Translations under genes and position numbers: made by a program
Notes under the pieces: model-generated
The model's database searches: none
What the model was told of the DNA's origin: nothing
The model's input: only the letters and a program-made list of their open reading frames with translations
Part shown: positions 62,446-64,000 of the stretch, piece by piece
Layout of the letters: every line of letters begins with the position of its first letter
Position numbering within the stretch: position 1 is the stretch's first letter
Assembly (NCBI GenBank): GCA_965262775.1
Contig: CBDHFT010000007.1
Location: forward strand, 359,151-423,150
Direction: 5' to 3'
DNA: 64,000 bases
Origin: JASGCL01 sp965262775
GTDB lineage: Bacteria; Pseudomonadota; Alphaproteobacteria; JASGCL01

Positions 62446-63651
62446 TTACTCCAATTCATTCAAGGCGGTGGTTAAGCGCGCCATGGCTTTTTCTAAAATG
62501 GTCATGCTGGTGGCGTATGATATACGAATATAGGGCGACAAACCAAAGGCCGAACCCGCGACCAAGGCAACCTCGGCCCGTTCCAACAAATATTCGGCCA
62601 TATCATCGTCGGTTTTTATTACCTTGCCATCTTTGGTTTTTTTGCCAAGCAAATTTTTAATCGATGGGTAAAGATAAAAAGCACCATTGGGTTTGACGCA
62701 TGTTATCCCCTTGATGGCCAGCAAGGCTTGATGCACAAAATCGCGCCTTTTCACAAATTCTTCGTTGTGAATTTTTATAAAATCATGATGACCATCAAGC
62801 GCGGCCAACCCCGCCCATTGTGAAACGGTGCTGGTGGAACTTGTCAATTGCGATTGCAACATGTTCATGGCGGCAATAATTGGCCGTGGCCCCGCACCAT
62901 AACCAACGCGAAAACCAGTCATGGCATAGGCTTTGACAAACCGTTTAAGGTAATAACCCGTGAAAATAATTGCGGGTTGGCACTGGCAAAGGCGGTGAAA
63001 ACAAAACCATCATAAACCATGAATTCGTAAATTTCATCGGCCAAAATATAAATATTAGGGTGTTTATCCAGCACCGCGCCCAAGGCTTGCAATTCATTTT
63101 TGTCATACCCATGCCCGTCGGGTTGGATGGATTATTAATAATAAACCATTTTGTTTGTTGGTTATCGCCGCCGCCAAATCACTTGGGGTTATTTTAAAAT
63201 CATTTTCTTCCCTGCCGATAATAATTTTTGGCACCCCGCCAAACAATAACACAAGGTCAACATAGCTAACCCAATAGGGGCTGGGAATAATAACTTCATC
63301 GCCGTGGTTGATGGTCGCCATCAAGGCATTGGCGATGACTTGCTTGCCGCCAACCCCCACATGAATATCATCCATGTGATAGGTTAAATGATTATCGCGT
63401 TGTAATTTACGGGTGATGGCTTCACGAAATTCGGGCAAGCCCGCGGGGCTGGTGTAGCGTGTGTTGCCCGCCTTCATCGCGGCGGTTGCGGCATCGACAA
63501 TATGGGCTGGGGTTTTAAAATCGGGTTCGCCCGCGCTTAAGGATAAAATATCGCGCCCCTGTTTTTTTAAAGCAGCAGCACGAGCCGTCATGGCAATGGT
63601 GGGCGATGGTTTGATGGACGCCAACCGCGCGGCTAATAGCTTGTCATTCAT
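62446..63651 (-). pseudogene. aspC: Aspartate aminotransferase, three apparent frameshifts
   Basis: Class I PLP aminotransferase making aspartate/glutamate interconversions. The N-terminal part runs to AAAITNK; then the frame breaks at TTTT (63149-63152), CCC (63108-63110) and TTT (62932-62934), all single-base losses in short runs. Restoring them gives NNPSNPTG, ADEIYEF, the PLP lysine in NGLSKAYAMTGFRVGY and a normal length of about 402 residues. Sequence error is likely given the pattern. Confidence 0.88.
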
Positions 63652-63696
63652 GATGCCTTATATCATTTATCGCGCCAGATAAAAATATTTTTTTTG

Positions 63697-63977
63697 CTAT
63701 TTATTTTTTTGTTTGACGATTTTATTTGGATAAACAAACCATGTAGAAAAAGCGATTAAGATGGTGCAGATACCAACCCATTGGTGCAGCATGGCCAATT
63801 CAAACGGTATGGTATTAACCACCAGCAAAATACCAAGAAAACCTGGAGCGAAGCCGCCACCGCAAGGCAAGCGGCCTTGATAACATCATCGCGCGTGGGG
63901 AAGTTGGTGGTCAACAATAATTTGTTATTAGTTTTTTTTGCGTCGCGGCGCATCATAAAAAAATAATAATAGATCAT
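63697..63977 (-). pseudogene. Small unknown membrane protein, frameshifted
   Basis: The frame from the ATG at 63977 (MIYYYFFMMRRDAKK to VAASL) continues after about 63845 in the next frame as GFLGILLVVNTIPFELAML, QWVGICTILIAF and NKIVKQKNK, ending at TAG 63699-63697. One extra C on the minus strand would join them into about 93 residues with two membrane segments. No family recognised. It lies just upstream of aspC on the same strand. Confidence 0.5.
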
Positions 63978-64000
63978 AAAAAATGAAAAATAAGCAAACA

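Overview
The window is chromosomal DNA from an alphaproteobacterium of moderate GC content with many A/T homopolymers. Pointers to the group are a GcrA-type cell-cycle regulator, a ChoX/ChoW/ChoV-like quaternary-amine transporter, the his genes lying divergently beside hslVU, and large TPR proteins with a GT9-like C-terminal domain. Complete routes for histidine, several cobalamin genes, an oxygen-dependent coproporphyrinogen oxidase and uptake systems for amino acids and betaine/choline suggest an aerobic, largely self-sufficient cell. There are no rRNA genes, CRISPR arrays, prophages or recognisable insertion sequences; one tRNA gene (Ala, CGC) is present.

Layout. 1-5.3 kb: PfkB kinase (cut by the window edge), uvrD/pcrA, prmA, an HU/IHF gene and prs. 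5.3-6.3 kb: a small frameshifted ORF, then an AT-rich orphan gene bracketed by inverted hairpin repeats. 6.25-10.8 kb (minus): atpH-atpA-atpG-cobO-pyrE, an ATP synthase cluster without atpD/atpC. 11.4-16.3 kb (plus): gcrA, purB, a DUF268-like methyltransferase, rplU-rpmA, trmL, hemF. 16.3-19.6 kb (minus): choX, choW, choV. 19.8-26.2 kb: ispA, xseB, aspS, an orphan membrane protein, dut and a long dnaA. 26.2-27.25 kb: the largest gene-free stretch. 27.25-29.8 kb: two tandem MFS transporters. 29.8-36.1 kb: a polar amino-acid ABC transporter with two permeases, one ATPase and four tandem binding proteins. 36.2-40.8 kb: cobB, cobA, cbiD and cobK/cbiJ. 40.9-43.7 kb: Sel1 protein, ArgO-like exporter, rpsI-rplM. 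43.9-52.0 kb: five consecutive TPR proteins, four with a GT9-like C-terminus and one with a different glycosyltransferase-like C-terminus. 52.0-55.5 kb: hisB-H-A-F-E. 55.6-58.9 kb: hslV-hslU and coaBC. 58.9-64 kb: msrA, a metallo-beta-lactamase-fold hydrolase, gloA, cobS, a DUF1345 remnant, tRNA-Ala, an aspartate aminotransferase and a small membrane protein; five of these loci are frameshifted or truncated.

The TPR/GT block (about 8 kb, same strand, two translationally coupled gene pairs, directly downstream of hisE) is the best candidate for an undescribed system: it looks like an expanded, divergent set of glycosyltransferases. Other notable points are short in-frame tandem repeats in several housekeeping genes, tandem or palindromic repeats in several promoter regions, DnaA-box-like sites upstream of gcrA, and a run of homopolymer frameshifts confined to the last 5 kb, which may reflect sequence quality rather than biology. 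All assignments come from reading the sequence and remembered family motifs; no database search was run.
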